Below, piece by piece: positions 39,080 through 48,437 of a stretch of DNA of 64,000 nt; position 1 is the stretch's first letter, and each line of letters starts with the position of its first letter. This stretch comes from Rhizobium leguminosarum (lineage in GTDB: Bacteria; Pseudomonadota; Alphaproteobacteria; Rhizobiales; Rhizobiaceae). The position numbers and the translations under genes are program-made. The stretch is from positions 372,001 to 436,000 of the forward strand of contig NZ_JAGIOR010000001.1 of assembly GCF_017876795.1 (NCBI RefSeq), written 5' to 3'. Below the pieces are notes generated by a model that was not told where the DNA came from, searched no databases, and saw nothing but the letters and a program-made list of their open reading frames with translations.

Positions 39080-40096
39080 ATGAGCCGCGAGACGCTGAAG
39101 ACCCTGTTCCATCCCTTTGCCAGCGGCACAGTCGCGGCGCCCGGCGAGGGCGAGCGCGTGCTCTTCCTCGGCGCCGAGGCCGGCTTTGCGCTGCCGGAAG
39201 GCTTTGCCGCCTCGCTCAGCGCCGTCCAGGGCTTCCGGCCGCCCTATCGGCAGCTGCTGGCGCAGCGGATCGAAGCGACGCCGGAGATCGATGGCGAGGA
39301 CTACGATGCCGCGCTGGTGCTCTGCACGAAGCACAAGGGCGAGAACGAGGCCAATCTCGCCGCGGCAATCGCCCGCACGCGGGTGGGCGGCCTGATCGTC
39401 GTTGCTGGCGCCAAGGAAGACGGCATCCAGCCGTTGCGCAAGCGTCTCGAAGGTTTCGGTCTCGCCATCGACCATATGCCGAAATATCACGGTGTCGCCT
39501 TCTGGTTCGGCCGCCCTGCCGATGCCGACGACATCGTCTCCAAGCTGGCAAAGGCGCCGGTGCGCGTCGACGGCCGATTCCATGCCACCGCCGGCATGTT
39601 CTCGCATGACCGGATCGATGCCGGGTCGGAACTGCTCGCCTCGCGCCTGCCGCAGGATTTTACCGGCGACGTCGCGGATTTCGGCGCCGGATGGGGTTAT
39701 CTCTCCGCTGAGATGGCGCAGAAGTCGCGTGGACTGACCCGCCTCGACCTCTACGAGGCCGATCACGCGGCTCTGGAGGCTGCGAAGGATAATCTGGCGG
39801 AGAACTGCCCGAACGCGCCTGCACGCTTCTTCTGGCATGATCTTGCGGGAGAGCCGGTCAAGGACAAATACGATCTCGTCATCATGAACCCGCCCTTTCA
39901 CGAAGGGCATGCCGCCGATCCGGCGCTCGGCCAGGCAATGATCAAGACTGCCGCATCGGCGCTTCGCGGCGGCGGCCGCCTGCTGCTGGTGGCCAATCGC
40001 GGCCTGCCCTACGAGCCGGTTCTGGCCGCGAATTTCAGGGAAAGCGGCGAAACCTGCCGCAACGCCCGCTTTAAGGTTCTCTGGGCGAAGAAGTAG
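39080..40096 (+). CDS. RsmC-like 16S rRNA (guanine-N2) methyltransferase
   Basis: Predicted SAM-dependent methyltransferase. The 338-residue protein starts MSRETLKTLFHPFASG. It has the two-domain RsmC layout: an N-terminal degenerate methyltransferase half and a C-terminal catalytic half with the SAM motif DVADFGAGWGYLSAEMA (about residue 200), the acidic LYEADHAALEAAKDN, and the catalytic NPPFHEG. RsmC methylates G1207 of 16S rRNA in E. coli; the target here is inferred. It ends before a strong bidirectional terminator. Confidence 0.88.
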   Translation: MSRETLKTLFHPFASGTVAAPGEGERVLFLGAEAGFALPEGFAASLSAVQGFRPPYRQLLAQRIEATPEIDGEDYDAALVLCTKHKGENEANLAAAIARTRVGGLIVVAGAKEDGIQPLRKRLEGFGLAIDHMPKYHGVAFWFGRPADADDIVSKLAKAPVRVDGRFHATAGMFSHDRIDAGSELLASRLPQDFTGDVADFGAGWGYLSAEMAQKSRGLTRLDLYEADHAALEAAKDNLAENCPNAPARFFWHDLAGEPVKDKYDLVIMNPPFHEGHAADPALGQAMIKTAASALRGGGRLLLVANRGLPYEPVLAANFRESGETCRNARFKVLWAKK

Positions 40097-40130
40097 GGCG
40101 CGCCTCGATACCGAGCATTCCCTCGATAGA

Positions 40131-40165
40131 AAAAGGCCGTGCGCATCATCTGCGCACGGCCTTTT
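40131..40165. terminator. Bidirectional terminator between methyltransferase gene and fabI
   Basis: AAAAGGCCGTGCGCA (40131-40145) pairs perfectly with TGCGCACGGCCTTTT (40151-40165) around TCATC. It serves both convergent genes. Confidence 0.92.
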
Positions 40166-40187
40166 GAGTTTCAAATCGAGGTAGCAG

Positions 40188-40994
40188 CTAGTCCACGTCC
40201 GCCCTGCGCAGCGTGTCCAGCGTCGGCATGGAGGTGACATTAAAGCCGGCGTCGACGAAGTGGATTTCGCCGGTGACGCCGGCGGAAAGGTCTGAAAGCA
40301 GGTAGAGAGCCGAACCGCCGACCTGGTCGATGGTCACCGTCTTGCGCAGCGGCGCATTGCGCTGGTTCCAGGAGAGGATCGCGCGCGCGTCGGAGATGCC
40401 GGCGCCAGCCAGCGTCCGGATCGGGCCGGCTGATATGGCGTTGACGCGGATGCCGCGCGGACCGTAGTCGGCGGCGAGATAACGCACCGAAGCCTCGAGC
40501 GCTGCCTTGGCGACACCCATGACGTTGTAATTCGGGATGACGCGGGTCGAACCATTATAGGTCAAGGTCAGCATCGCACCGCCGTCTTCCATCAACGGAG
40601 CGCAGCGCTTGGCGATCTCGGTGAAGGAGAAACAGGAAATGACCATGGTGCGGCTGAAATTCTCGCGCGTCGTATCGGCGTAGAGACCCTTCAGTTCGTT
40701 CTTGTCGGAAAAGCCGATGGCGTGGACGATGAAATCGAGCTTGCCCCAACGCTCTTCGATCGCGTCGACCACGGTATCGACCGAGGCGACGTCCTCGACA
40801 TCGCAGGGCAGCACGAAATCCGAGCCGACTTCGGCAGCCAGCGGCTTGACGCGCTTGCCCAGCGCATCGCCCTGATAGGTGAAGGCGAGTTCCGCACCCT
40901 GTGCGGCGAGAGCTTTTGAAATCCCCCAGGCGATCGAATGGTTGTTTGCGACGCCCATGATGAGGCCGCGCTTACCCTGCATGATTCCCGACAT
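40188..40994 (-). CDS. fabI: Enoyl-ACP reductase (NADH) FabI
   Basis: Last step of the fatty acid elongation cycle, and the target of triclosan-type inhibitors. The 268-residue short-chain reductase-like protein starts MSGIMQGKRGLIMGVANNHS. The NADH-binding GVANNHSIAWGIS is in FabI form, and the catalytic Tyr and Lys are in YNVMGVAKAALEASVRYLA; the GPIRTLAGAGI loop is conserved. It is four bases after fabB on the same strand, so fabA-fabB-fabI form an operon. Rhizobia commonly carry more than one fabI. Confidence 0.95.
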   Translation of the reverse strand: MSGIMQGKRGLIMGVANNHSIAWGISKALAAQGAELAFTYQGDALGKRVKPLAAEVGSDFVLPCDVEDVASVDTVVDAIEERWGKLDFIVHAIGFSDKNELKGLYADTTRENFSRTMVISCFSFTEIAKRCAPLMEDGGAMLTLTYNGSTRVIPNYNVMGVAKAALEASVRYLAADYGPRGIRVNAISAGPIRTLAGAGISDARAILSWNQRNAPLRKTVTIDQVGGSALYLLSDLSAGVTGEIHFVDAGFNVTSMPTLDTLRRADVD

Positions 40995-40998
40995 GTTG

Positions 40999-42231
40999 TT
41001 ATCCGTTATAACGCTGGAAGACCAGCGTGGCGTTGGTGCCGCCGAAGCCGAAGGAGTTGGAGAGGGCGATATCGATCTTCGCATCGTCGATACGCTTGCG
41101 CACGATCGGCACGCCTTCGAATTCGGGATCGAGCTCGGAGATGTGGGCGCTTTCGCCGATGAAGCCTTGCTGCATCATCAGCAGGGAATAGATCGATTCC
41201 TGTACGCCGGCAGCGCCGAGCGAATGACCGGTCAGCGACTTGGTCGACTGAATATGCGGGATCTTGGCGCCGAATACTTCGCGGATGGCGCCGATTTCCT
41301 TGCTGTCGCCGACCGGCGTCGAGGTGCCGTGGGTGTTGACATAGTCGACATCGCCTTTGACGGTGGCGAGCGCCTGGCGCATGCAGCGGATGGCGCCCTC
41401 GCCCGAGGGGGCGACCATGTCGTAGCCGTCCGAGGTCGCGCCGTAGCCGACGATTTCAGCGTAGATCTTGGCGCCACGGGCCTTGGCGTGCTCCAGCTCC
41501 TCGAGCACCAGCACGCCGGCGCCGCCGGCGATGACGAAACCGTCGCGGTTGACGTCATAGGCGCGCGAGGCGGTATCGGGCGTATCGTTGTACTTGGAGG
41601 ACATGGCGCCCATGGCGTCGAAGAGGTTGGACATCGTCCAGTCGAGATCCTCGTGGCCGCCGGCGAACATCACGTCCTGCTTGCCCCATTGGATCATCTC
41701 GGCGGCGTTGCCGATGCAATGCGCCGATGTCGAGCAGGCAGACGAGATCGAATAATTGACGCCGTGGATCTTGAACCAGGTGGCGAGCGTGGCCGATGCG
41801 GTCGAGGACATTGCCTTCGGCACGGCGAAAGGGCCGATGCGCTTGGGGCTGTTGTTCTTCACGGTGATCTCGGCCGCCTCGATCAGGGTGCGGGTGGACG
41901 GACCGCCGGAGCCCATGATAATGCCGGTGCGCTCGTTCTGAGCGTAGTCCTTTTCTTCCAGCCCGGAATCGGCAAGTGCCTGCTTCATGGCGACATGGTT
42001 CCAGGCGCCGCCCTGCGACAGGAAGCGCATGGCGCGGCGATCGACCAGTTCCGCCAACTCCGCCGAACCGAGCTTGGGGCTGCCCCAGACCTGGCACTTG
42101 AAGCCGTGTTCTGCGAAATCGCTGGAGAAGGAGATACCCGACTTTGCCTGCCGCAAGGATTCGGTGACTTCGGCGGCGTCGTTTCCGATCGAGGACACGA
42201 CACCCAGACCCGTGACAACTACCCGTCTCAT
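40999..42231 (-). CDS. fabB: 3-oxoacyl-ACP synthase I (FabB)
   Basis: Condensing enzyme for unsaturated fatty acid synthesis. The 410-residue protein has the active-site Cys in [10 protein letters not shown] and the two His in [11 protein letters not shown] and [12 protein letters not shown]. Partner fabA is directly upstream, 43 bases away, which makes this FabB rather than FabF. It is followed by fabI after four bases. Confidence 0.96.
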   Translation of the reverse strand: MRRVVVTGLGVVSSIGNDAAEVTESLRQAKSGISFSSDFAEHGFKCQVWGSPKLGSAELAELVDRRAMRFLSQGGAWNHVAMKQALADSGLEEKDYAQNERTGIIMGSGGPSTRTLIEAAEITVKNNSPKRIGPFAVPKAMSSTASATLATWFKIHGVNYSISSACSTSAHCIGNAAEMIQWGKQDVMFAGGHEDLDWTMSNLFDAMGAMSSKYNDTPDTASRAYDVNRDGFVIAGGAGVLVLEELEHAKARGAKIYAEIVGYGATSDGYDMVAPSGEGAIRCMRQALATVKGDVDYVNTHGTSTPVGDSKEIGAIREVFGAKIPHIQSTKSLTGHSLGAAGVQESIYSLLMMQQGFIGESAHISELDPEFEGVPIVRKRIDDAKIDIALSNSFGFGGTNATLVFQRYNG

Positions 42232-42274
42232 CTGATCAAACCTTTTTTGTTTCGTGAGCCGCTTGAGATACGGT

Positions 42275-42790
42275 TCAGGCCGTCTTGTCTTTCGAGAGAC
42301 CGACGCGAAGATCGGCCGCCTGGTATATGGTCTCGCCGTCGGCCTTCAGCCAGCCGTCGGCCGTGCCGAGGACCAGACGGCCGCGCATGACACGCTTGAA
42401 GTCGATGCCATATTCGATCAGCTTCGTCTGCGGCCGGACCATGCCCTTGAATTTCACTTCGCCGGTTGACAGCGCCATGCCGCGGCCTGCCTCGCCGAGC
42501 CAGCCCAGGAAGAAGCCGGTCAGCTGCCACATGCCATCAAGGCCGAGGCAGCCCGGCATGATCGGATTGCCTTCGAAATGGCAGGGAAAATACCAATCGT
42601 CAGGGCGTACGTCGTATTCGGCCCTGAGGTAACCCTTGTCGAAGGTGCCGCCCGTTTCGGAAATATCGGTGATGCGGTGAACCATCAGCATGGGCGGCAG
42701 GGGAAGCTGCGCGTTGCCGGGCCCGAACAGCTCGCCATGTGCGCAGGCGATGAGTTCGTCGTACGAGAAGCTGGACTGTCTGATCGTCAT
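42275..42790 (-). CDS. fabA: 3-hydroxydecanoyl-ACP dehydratase/isomerase (FabA)
   Basis: Introduces the double bond at the C10 stage for unsaturated fatty acids. The 171-residue hot-dog-fold protein has the active-site His in [15 protein letters not shown] and the Asp in [13 protein letters not shown]. It is the first gene of the fabA-fabB-fabI run, with divergent irr about 300 bases upstream. This arrangement of irr next to fabA is known from other Rhizobiales. Confidence 0.96.
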   Translation of the reverse strand: MTIRQSSFSYDELIACAHGELFGPGNAQLPLPPMLMVHRITDISETGGTFDKGYLRAEYDVRPDDWYFPCHFEGNPIMPGCLGLDGMWQLTGFFLGWLGEAGRGMALSTGEVKFKGMVRPQTKLIEYGIDFKRVMRGRLVLGTADGWLKADGETIYQAADLRVGLSKDKTA

Positions 42791-43090
42791 AAAGTTTCTT
42801 TTCCCTCCCGCGTGAGCCCATGGATGTGAACGTGTAGTCCAAGTTCTTCAGAAAATGAAGCACGAGCAAGGCAACTTCATTCACGGTCCCGGACCAAGCT
42901 TGCGCTATTATTTGGTGGTCGCATACAGGAAGGCCAGGGCTGCGGCCAGACCTATTTGCGTCAAAAGCCCGTTTTGGCCGCGTTTATCAGGCTCTTGTCC
43001 CCATTGAACTATTGAAAGGCTCCGGTGCAAAAGTTATACCGCTTGAAGAAACATGATTGATTTATGCAGGAATAACCGGAGTTGGTTTTG
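42791..43090. other. irr-fabA divergent region
   Basis: A 300-base gap with an irr promoter candidate (43012-43039) and no gene. I looked for an Irr box (TTTAGAA-N3-TTCTAAA type) and saw only a weak AGTTCTTCAGAA near 42841-42852, too poor to call. Confidence 0.4.
43012..43039 (+). promoter_or_regulatory. Predicted irr promoter
   Basis: TTGAAA at 43012-43017, 16 bases, and TTATAC at 43034-43039. It lies about 50 bases before the irr ATG. Confidence 0.5.
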
Positions 43091-43510
43091 ATGACGGGTG
43101 CACTCCCGATCGCCATAGAGGTAAGGCTGCGCAGCGCGGGCCTGCGCCCCACCCGCCAGCGTGTCGCGCTTGGCGACCTCCTGTTTGCCAAGGGCGACCG
43201 GCATTTGACCGTCGAGGAACTGCATGAGGAGGCGGTTGCTGCCGGCGTGCCGGTGTCACTGGCAACCGTCTACAACACGCTGCATCAATTCACCGAAGCC
43301 GGCCTCATCCGCGTTCTCGCCGTCGAGAGCGCCAAGACCTATTTTGACACCAATGTTTCCGACCACCACCATTTCTTCATCGAAGGCGAAAACGAGGTGC
43401 TCGATATACCGGTCAGCAACCTGACGATCGCCAACCTGCCGGAGCCGCCCGAGGGGATGGAAATCGCCCATGTCGACGTGGTGATCCGCGTGCGGGCGAA
43501 GCAGGGCTGA
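43091..43510 (+). CDS. irr: Iron response regulator Irr (Fur family)
   Basis: Transcription factor that represses or activates genes by heme/iron status, typical of Rhizobiales. The 139-residue protein has the winged helix at the N-terminus (LRPTRQRVALGDLLFAKGDR, then VSLATVYNTLHQF) and the Fur-family dimer domain with the HHH metal/heme site in NVSDHHHFFIEGENE. It contains no Cys at all, so the Cys-Pro heme regulatory motif of Bradyrhizobium Irr is missing, as known for other Rhizobium Irr. The ATG at 43091 is preferred to an in-frame TTG at 43082. Its position next to fabA-fabB is typical. Confidence 0.93.
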   Translation: MTGALPIAIEVRLRSAGLRPTRQRVALGDLLFAKGDRHLTVEELHEEAVAAGVPVSLATVYNTLHQFTEAGLIRVLAVESAKTYFDTNVSDHHHFFIEGENEVLDIPVSNLTIANLPEPPEGMEIAHVDVVIRVRAKQG

Positions 43511-43523
43511 CGACACCGCCGCT

Positions 43524-44159
43524 TCACATCACATCGTCGGGATGCCGGCCGGGCTTGTGCCTGTAAGTCGGGAAGGTCCAGCCGAACCACAATGCTCCGC
43601 CGCGCACCGCAAAGGCCGCCACGACGCCGCAGGCAGACGCCAGATAGAGCGGCATTCCCAGCGCATTGGCGAGCGTGAACACACCGGCGCCGATGAGGGC
43701 TGCGGTGACGTATATTTCCGGCCGCAAGAGCACCGAAGGCTCGTTTGCCATCAGATCGCGCAGAATGCCGCCGAAGGTCGCCGTCAGCGTGCCGGTGACG
43801 ATCGCGATGGTCGGCGAACCGGTGGCGGCAAGGCCCTTGGCGGCGCCGAGCACGCAATAGGCGGCAAGACCGATCGCATCCAGCCAGATCAGCAGGCGAT
43901 AGCGTGATTCCAGCAGGTGGGCGGTAAAGAAAACGACGACGCCCATGACGCAGCAGACGAGGATATAGGCGGGGTTCAGCACCCAGAAAACCGGCACGCG
44001 ACCGAGCACGATATCGCGCACGGTGCCGCCGCCCGTCCCCGTCACCATGGCGAAAAACAGAAAGCCGATCAGGTCCAGCTGCTTGCGCGAGGCGGCGAGC
44101 GCGCCTGTCGCGGCAAACAGCGCAATGCCGGCATAATCGAGATAGACGAGCAAGGACAT
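43524..44159 (-). CDS. UPF0126/TRIC-like membrane protein
   Basis: A 211-residue protein of about seven membrane segments from two UPF0126 repeats (GTVRDIVLGRVPVFW and GGILRDLMANEPSVLL), the YicG/TRIC-type family of predicted cation channels. The internal duplication is visible in the repeated GG-RD motif. It starts MSLLVYLDYAGIALF; the longer frame upstream is non-coding. It is convergent with irr, 13 bases apart. Its role is not known. Confidence 0.85.
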   Translation of the reverse strand: MSLLVYLDYAGIALFAATGALAASRKQLDLIGFLFFAMVTGTGGGTVRDIVLGRVPVFWVLNPAYILVCCVMGVVVFFTAHLLESRYRLLIWLDAIGLAAYCVLGAAKGLAATGSPTIAIVTGTLTATFGGILRDLMANEPSVLLRPEIYVTAALIGAGVFTLANALGMPLYLASACGVVAAFAVRGGALWFGWTFPTYRHKPGRHPDDVM

Positions 44160-44241
44160 GCGGCCCCCCGGAACCGGCGTATGTTTTTGCCGAAACAACC
44201 ACGATGGCAAGGGCGGCGCAAGGCGGCGGCGCCATAAAGCC

Positions 44242-44306
44242 AAAGTCTTTATTCGATGCATGCCGTTGTCCGAAATCCGCTGCACACATTCTGGCGACAT
44301 GCATCA
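44242..44306 (+). repeat. RIME-like palindromic repeat, family B copy 5
   Basis: AAAGTCTTTATTCGATGCAT then GCCGTTGTCCGAAATCCGCT and GCACACATTCTGGCGACATG. The outer arms TGCATGCCG and CGACATGCA are nearly complementary. It lies between the UPF0126 gene and the exported protein gene. Confidence 0.75.
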
Positions 44307-44339
44307 GGTTACAGAGCCTTTATCCAAAAGAGGAAAGCC

Positions 44340-44813
44340 GTGAAAACGCTGGTGCTCGCCGTTCTGAATATCGTCCTGCTGCTTGTCATGCCGGCTGTCG
44401 CCTTCGGCCAGCAATCGCTGATTTCCGATCCGGAGATCTACGAGAAGAAACATTTCCAGGAGCAGTGCAAGACGGCCGAATTCGCCGACGGCTTCATCAT
44501 CCGGCAGGACATCAACAATGACGGCCTGATCGATGCCGTGGTCAACGAGGGCCAGCTGACCTGCGACGGGCAGAAGGGGCCGCAGTGCAATGACGACGGC
44601 TGCACCTATAATTTCTATCTGCAGGTGGCGGAAGGCGGTTATTTCATGATCGCGACGGCGCAGATCTATGGCTACGACTTCGTCCAGCGCTTCGGCAACA
44701 TGGTACTGGCGATGAAGATGCATCCGCGTTTCTGCGACCGCACAGAAGGTGATCCCTGCACCGTGACGGCGCGCGTGCGCGGGACGAAATTCGTCACCAT
44801 TTCAAAAAAGTAA
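44340..44813 (+). CDS. Exported hypothetical protein (157 aa)
   Basis: A secreted or periplasmic protein with signal peptide MKTLVLAVLNIVLLLVMPAVAFGQ (cleaved near residue 24). A GTG at 44340 with AGGAAAG just upstream is the likely start; the earlier frame runs through a RIME-like repeat. The mature part has paired Cys (CKTAEF, TCDGQKGPQC, DGCTYNF, CDRTEGDPC) that could form disulfides, and the segment DINNDGLIDAVV resembles a dockerin-type or EF-hand-like calcium loop. I do not recognise the family. It is one base from the convergent YdcF-like gene. Confidence 0.75.
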   Translation: MKTLVLAVLNIVLLLVMPAVAFGQQSLISDPEIYEKKHFQEQCKTAEFADGFIIRQDINNDGLIDAVVNEGQLTCDGQKGPQCNDDGCTYNFYLQVAEGGYFMIATAQIYGYDFVQRFGNMVLAMKMHPRFCDRTEGDPCTVTARVRGTKFVTISKK

Positions 44814-44814
44814 C

Positions 44815-45603
44815 TCAGCCCGGATAGAGCTCGGATGTCCGGCCGGCGAGATAATAGCCGACCAGGCCGTACCATTCGCGGATCGCCGTCGCCATGTTCT
44901 GGGCGTTGAGGTTCGGCTGGGTGAAATCCAACCCCGGCCTCACCTCACCGTCGGTGCGATAATCGGTCGGCCAGGGCACGATATCGATGCCGAGCTTGCG
45001 GAAGATGCCGACGGAGCGCGGCATATGAAAACCTGAGGTGATAAGCAGGCAATTGGAAAGCCCCTGGCTTGCGAGGAATTCCTTGGTGTTGACGGCGTTT
45101 TCGAAGGTCGTGCGCGATTGCTTCTCCTCGATCAGGCGATCCCGGTTGACACCGAAGAGCGGGAAGAAACGCTCGGATGCCGCCGCATCGCCTTCGTAGA
45201 TGCCCGAAAACGAGCCGTCGCCGCCCGACACCAGAATGCGCGACTGCGGAAATTTCTGCGCGAGCCGCAGGGCTTCGACGAAGCGGTCGGCCGCGGCGTT
45301 GAATTCTATGCCGTGGCGCGCCGTGTTCACCTCGTTTTCGAAAGCACCGCCGAGCACGATCATGCATTGCAGGCTCTCCGGATCGGCGGCGGGCTTTGCG
45401 AAGCGCTGCTCCAGCCCCTGCATCATGAGGTTGCCGGCCGTGGTGTAGAGCGTGACGAAGAGGATGAGGGCCGAACCGGCTCCGCCGAGGATACTTAAGG
45501 TACGCCAGTGCAAAAGGCCGGCAATGAGGGCAATGAAGAGGAGGAAGAATGCCAGCGACAACGGCTGAGCGAAAATCCAGACGAGCTTCGAAATCAGGAA
45601 CAA
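44815..45603 (-). CDS. YdcF-family (DUF218) membrane protein
   Basis: A 262-residue protein with two N-terminal membrane segments (LSLAFFLLFIALIAGLL and GGAGSALILFVTLYTTAGN) and a DUF218 domain (about residues 75-245). Typical motifs are CMIVLGGAFENEV, RILVSGGDGSFSG, and LLITSGFHMPRSVGIF. The family includes E. coli ElyC/SanA, involved in envelope integrity or polysaccharide metabolism. Function is inferred only at family level. Confidence 0.87.
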   Translation of the reverse strand: MFLISKLVWIFAQPLSLAFFLLFIALIAGLLHWRTLSILGGAGSALILFVTLYTTAGNLMMQGLEQRFAKPAADPESLQCMIVLGGAFENEVNTARHGIEFNAAADRFVEALRLAQKFPQSRILVSGGDGSFSGIYEGDAAASERFFPLFGVNRDRLIEEKQSRTTFENAVNTKEFLASQGLSNCLLITSGFHMPRSVGIFRKLGIDIVPWPTDYRTDGEVRPGLDFTQPNLNAQNMATAIREWYGLVGYYLAGRTSELYPG

Positions 45604-45671
45604 GACCTACTCCTTGAGGATGGGCGGCGGTCCTTCCTATCCGATTCGACGGTAACAGGAATGCGACGGCT

Positions 45672-46394
45672 CTATTTCGCCCGCGCGACGGCCGATCGAT
45701 GCGGCGCGATCTTCTGGTTGAAGCGCCGCTGAAGCGGCCGGGGGATGAACATGGCGGCAAGCGCAAGCACCATCGCAAAAAGGGAGACCAGCCACAGCGC
45801 ATGCGCGCCGGTCAGTCGCGTCAGGAGGGCGCCAGCAATCGCCCCGAGCAGCATGCCGCCCCAGGGCACGATCTGGATCGTCCATTCGATACGGCGATCG
45901 CCGATGATCCAGCGGCCGATGCCGCGGCCGAAGCGCGACAGGGCGCCTGTGACATAAGTCAGCCCGATCGGCAGGCCTTCGATTTGCTCGACGGCGGCGT
46001 TCACCATGCCCATGGCAAGAACGATCAAATAGAAGCGCGCCAGCAGCAAGTTTTGCATCGTCATCATCGAAGCAAGTGCGAGGACGAGGCCGACGCATCC
46101 AAGCACCACGAAAATGCGGCGTTGCGAAAAATGGGCGATGACAATGCCGGCTGCATTGCCGAGCACGAAAACCAGGATGGCGGAGATCAGTACCGCCGCG
46201 TGATAAAGGTTGCCTTGGCTCAAGGCCAATGCCGCCCGCGTCGTATTGCCGGTCATGAAGGAGACGAAATCGCCGGTCAGCAGCAGGCCGGTCGCATCGG
46301 TCATGCCGGCAAGAAACGAAATCGAGCCAACGAGGGCGATCCCGGTCATGGTCCGTCGAGTGCGGATGAGGCGGCGGCGTCTTGCTCTGGTCAT
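45672..46394 (-). CDS. YoaK-family (DUF1275) membrane protein
   Basis: A 240-residue integral membrane protein of the DUF1275 family with about six to seven hydrophobic segments; GMTDATGLLLTGDFVSFMTGNTT is the family signature. The start is the ATG of MTRARRRRLIRTRRT with AGGA upstream. No function is established for the family. An overlapping reading frame on the same strand is a shadow. Confidence 0.85.
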   Translation of the reverse strand: MTRARRRRLIRTRRTMTGIALVGSISFLAGMTDATGLLLTGDFVSFMTGNTTRAALALSQGNLYHAAVLISAILVFVLGNAAGIVIAHFSQRRIFVVLGCVGLVLALASMMTMQNLLLARFYLIVLAMGMVNAAVEQIEGLPIGLTYVTGALSRFGRGIGRWIIGDRRIEWTIQIVPWGGMLLGAIAGALLTRLTGAHALWLVSLFAMVLALAAMFIPRPLQRRFNQKIAPHRSAVARAK

Positions 46395-46750
46395 TGCGGG
46401 TCCTGGGGCCGAATCGCTGAGATGCGGCAGAAGGATAAACCCTCTTCATTGAGGAATTTGCAAAGAGGATTGGCGGGGATGGGGCGGACCCATGCTTCGC
46501 GAAGTACGAATAACACCATCAAAGTTGACGTTTTGAAATCGGAGCCAATCAGAGACGACGCTTTCACTATAGATCAAATGGATCGTCAGAAGTCTTCACT
46601 TGGCTTTTGGGGGCTGTTCGAAGCGGTCTGATTCACGGAAGGGATCATAGCCCGCCTACGTTGCTTCGCAACTTCGGCGCAGCAGCCTCCGCTTCCTTCT
46701 CGCCTTCGTCACGTCAAGCCTTCCGGCTTGCCGAGCCGAAGCTCGTAGGC
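46395..46750. other. Gap between DUF1275 gene and tRNA-Ala
   Basis: About 250 bases of the gap show no gene or known repeat. The right end is occupied by a nested palindromic element (46648-46747) next to the tRNA. Confidence 0.4.
46648..46747 (-). repeat. Nested palindromic element abutting the tRNA-Ala 3' end
   Basis: Outer arms GCCTACG / CGTAGGC, then TTCGGC / GCCGAA, an inner CAAGCC-TTCC-GGCTTG hairpin, and a GTTGC-TTC-GCAAC hairpin. It starts three bases after the encoded CCA of the tRNA (minus strand). It may form the tRNA transcript's 3' structure or be a dispersed repeat. Confidence 0.5.
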
Positions 46751-46826
<76 letters not shown>

Positions 46827-46976
46827 ATCAAGGTGGTCCGGCGCAGGGCCGGTCCTGGGATGCCTCGCAGGGCGTGCCCTGCGGAGTGGCGGCTTATTAC
46901 TTCCGGTTTTCGGAGATAGCAAGCCTAAAAAATCCGGCCCGGAGAATTTTTTCCTCACCGGGCCGAAATGCAGCCG

Positions 46977-47354
46977 TCAGACTTCGTCTTCGTCGCCGGT
47001 CACGCCGATGATGTCGCTCATGTCGTCGTCGTCATCGTCTTCGTCGGGTGTGAGGAAGGTGTCGTCATCGCCTTCGATTTCGACATCGTCGTCGCCCATA
47101 TCCGGGATGTCGTCGCCGGAGGCGGCCTCATCGGCATCTTCCAGCGAAACCAGTTCGACTTCGGTGTTTTCAGTATCGACTTCCGCGACCTCGTCTTCCT
47201 CGGCAACGTCGGCGATCGCCGAGGTTTCCTGGAAGAAGGACAAGGGGTAGGACTTGCCGGTATAAGGTGAAACGACCGGATCCCGGTTCAGATCATAAAA
47301 CTTCTTGCCGGTTTCCGGATCGGTACGCTTGGTTCCAAGTTCCGCTTTCGCCAC
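46977..47354 (-). CDS. FYDLN-acid family protein (TIGR02300)
   Basis: A 125-residue protein of an alphaproteobacterial family with conserved N-terminus (AELGTKRTDPETGKKFYDLN, then RDPVVSPYTGKSYPL) and a long acidic tail. Of the last 70 residues about half are Asp or Glu, which suggests an extended disordered region. A GTG at 47354 with GAGG six bases upstream is the likely start. The function is unknown. It is divergent from cmk, separated by 327 bases. Confidence 0.9.
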   Translation of the reverse strand: MAKAELGTKRTDPETGKKFYDLNRDPVVSPYTGKSYPLSFFQETSAIADVAEEDEVAEVDTENTEVELVSLEDADEAASGDDIPDMGDDDVEIEGDDDTFLTPDEDDDDDDMSDIIGVTGDEDEV

Positions 47355-47681
47355 TATAAGCCTCGTGAGAATGGCCGAATCCGAGATTCGGCAAATGCCG
47401 TTCAAGCCGGCGTTCCATCGGAATTTATAAGCCGGTCCCCTTAATCGCTGTGGCTTCTCATGTCAAAGCCAAACTTTATGATCGGAGCGCAAGGTATTTC
47501 CGGCGCCGACGGATGACCGGCCGGCGGGTTTATGGTAACGAACCGCGGCAGCCGCAGAAGCGGGCGAAGATTGTCGCCGGATGGGGCGGCCTTGCGAAGA
47601 AAATGCTGCGCCTTTACAAAGGATTACGCCGTGCATGGCGCCGCGCCGCGGCCTTTAAGCCAGTTGGCCCAGGATTGACAC
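47355..47681. other. Gap before cmk (aroA absent)
   Basis: No gene is supported here. In several relatives aroA occupies this place. A possible promoter for cmk, TTGCGA at about 47592 with TTACAA 16 bases on, is only moderate. I do not see similarity to the ends of AroA in any frame. Confidence 0.45.
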
Positions 47682-48329
47682 ATGAGCACCGAGACTTTCA
47701 CCATCGCCATCGATGGCCCGGCGGCGGCCGGCAAGGGCACGCTTTCGCGCCGCATCGCCGAGCAATACGGCTTCCATCATCTGGATACCGGCCTGACCTA
47801 TCGCGCCACGGCCAAGGCGCTGCTCGACGCCGGCCTGCCGCTCGACGACGAGGCGGTGGCGGAAAAGATCGCTCGGGAGGTTGAACTCGCTGGATTGGAT
47901 CGCGATATACTTTCCAAACATGAGATCGGCGAGGCCGCCTCGAAAATAGCCGTCATGCCGGCGGTGCGCCGGGCGCTGGTCGAGGCGCAGCGGCGATTTG
48001 CGACGAAGGCGCCGGGAACCGTGCTCGACGGGCGTGATATCGGCACGGTCGTCTGCCCGGATGCGGCGGTCAAACTCTATGTAACGGCGACGCCGGAGGT
48101 CCGCGCAAGACGCCGTTACGACGAGATCCTCGGCAAGGGGGCGACGGCGGATTTCGCTGCGATTTTCGAAGACGTCAAACGGCGCGACGAACGCGACATG
48201 GGACGGGCCGATAGCCCTTTGAAACCAGCTGATGATGCGCACTTGCTTGATACGTCAGAAATGAGTATAGAGGCCGCGTTTCAAGCTGCACAATCGATCA
48301 TCGATGCGGTCTTGAGACGAAATGCCTAA
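47682..48329 (+). CDS. cmk: Cytidylate kinase
   Basis: Phosphorylates CMP and dCMP with ATP. The 215-residue protein has the P-loop [17 protein letters not shown], the [12 protein letters not shown] motif, and the lid [10 protein letters not shown]...[11 protein letters not shown]. It begins with an ATG after a modest ribosome binding site. It is followed by rpsA after 174 bases that hold the S1 leader; the cmk-rpsA order is conserved. Confidence 0.96.
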   Translation: MSTETFTIAIDGPAAAGKGTLSRRIAEQYGFHHLDTGLTYRATAKALLDAGLPLDDEAVAEKIAREVELAGLDRDILSKHEIGEAASKIAVMPAVRRALVEAQRRFATKAPGTVLDGRDIGTVVCPDAAVKLYVTATPEVRARRRYDEILGKGATADFAAIFEDVKRRDERDMGRADSPLKPADDAHLLDTSEMSIEAAFQAAQSIIDAVLRRNA

Positions 48330-48376
48330 ATTGAAGCGATCTTGCATGCTCAGGAGCATGGATCGCTGTTAATGCA

Positions 48377-48437
48377 GCCTGAAATTCCGTCCAAGCGCCG
48401 GATTGCCCTCGTGAAAGAGGGCGGACTGGGTTCAGGC
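48377..48437 (+). promoter_or_regulatory. Structured rpsA leader
   Basis: GCCTGAA (48377-48383) pairs with TTCAGGC (48431-48437); inside, CCGTCC (48387-48392) can pair with GGAC-GG (48423-48429, one bulged T), and GCCCTC (48405-48410) with GAGGGC (48417-48422) around GTGAAA. This three-tier stem 66 bases before the rpsA ATG is a good candidate for autogenous control by S1. Confidence 0.6.

Noticed and set aside
42841..42852. Possible Irr box upstream of fabA
   Set aside because: AGTTCTTCAGAA matches only about half of the expected dyad.
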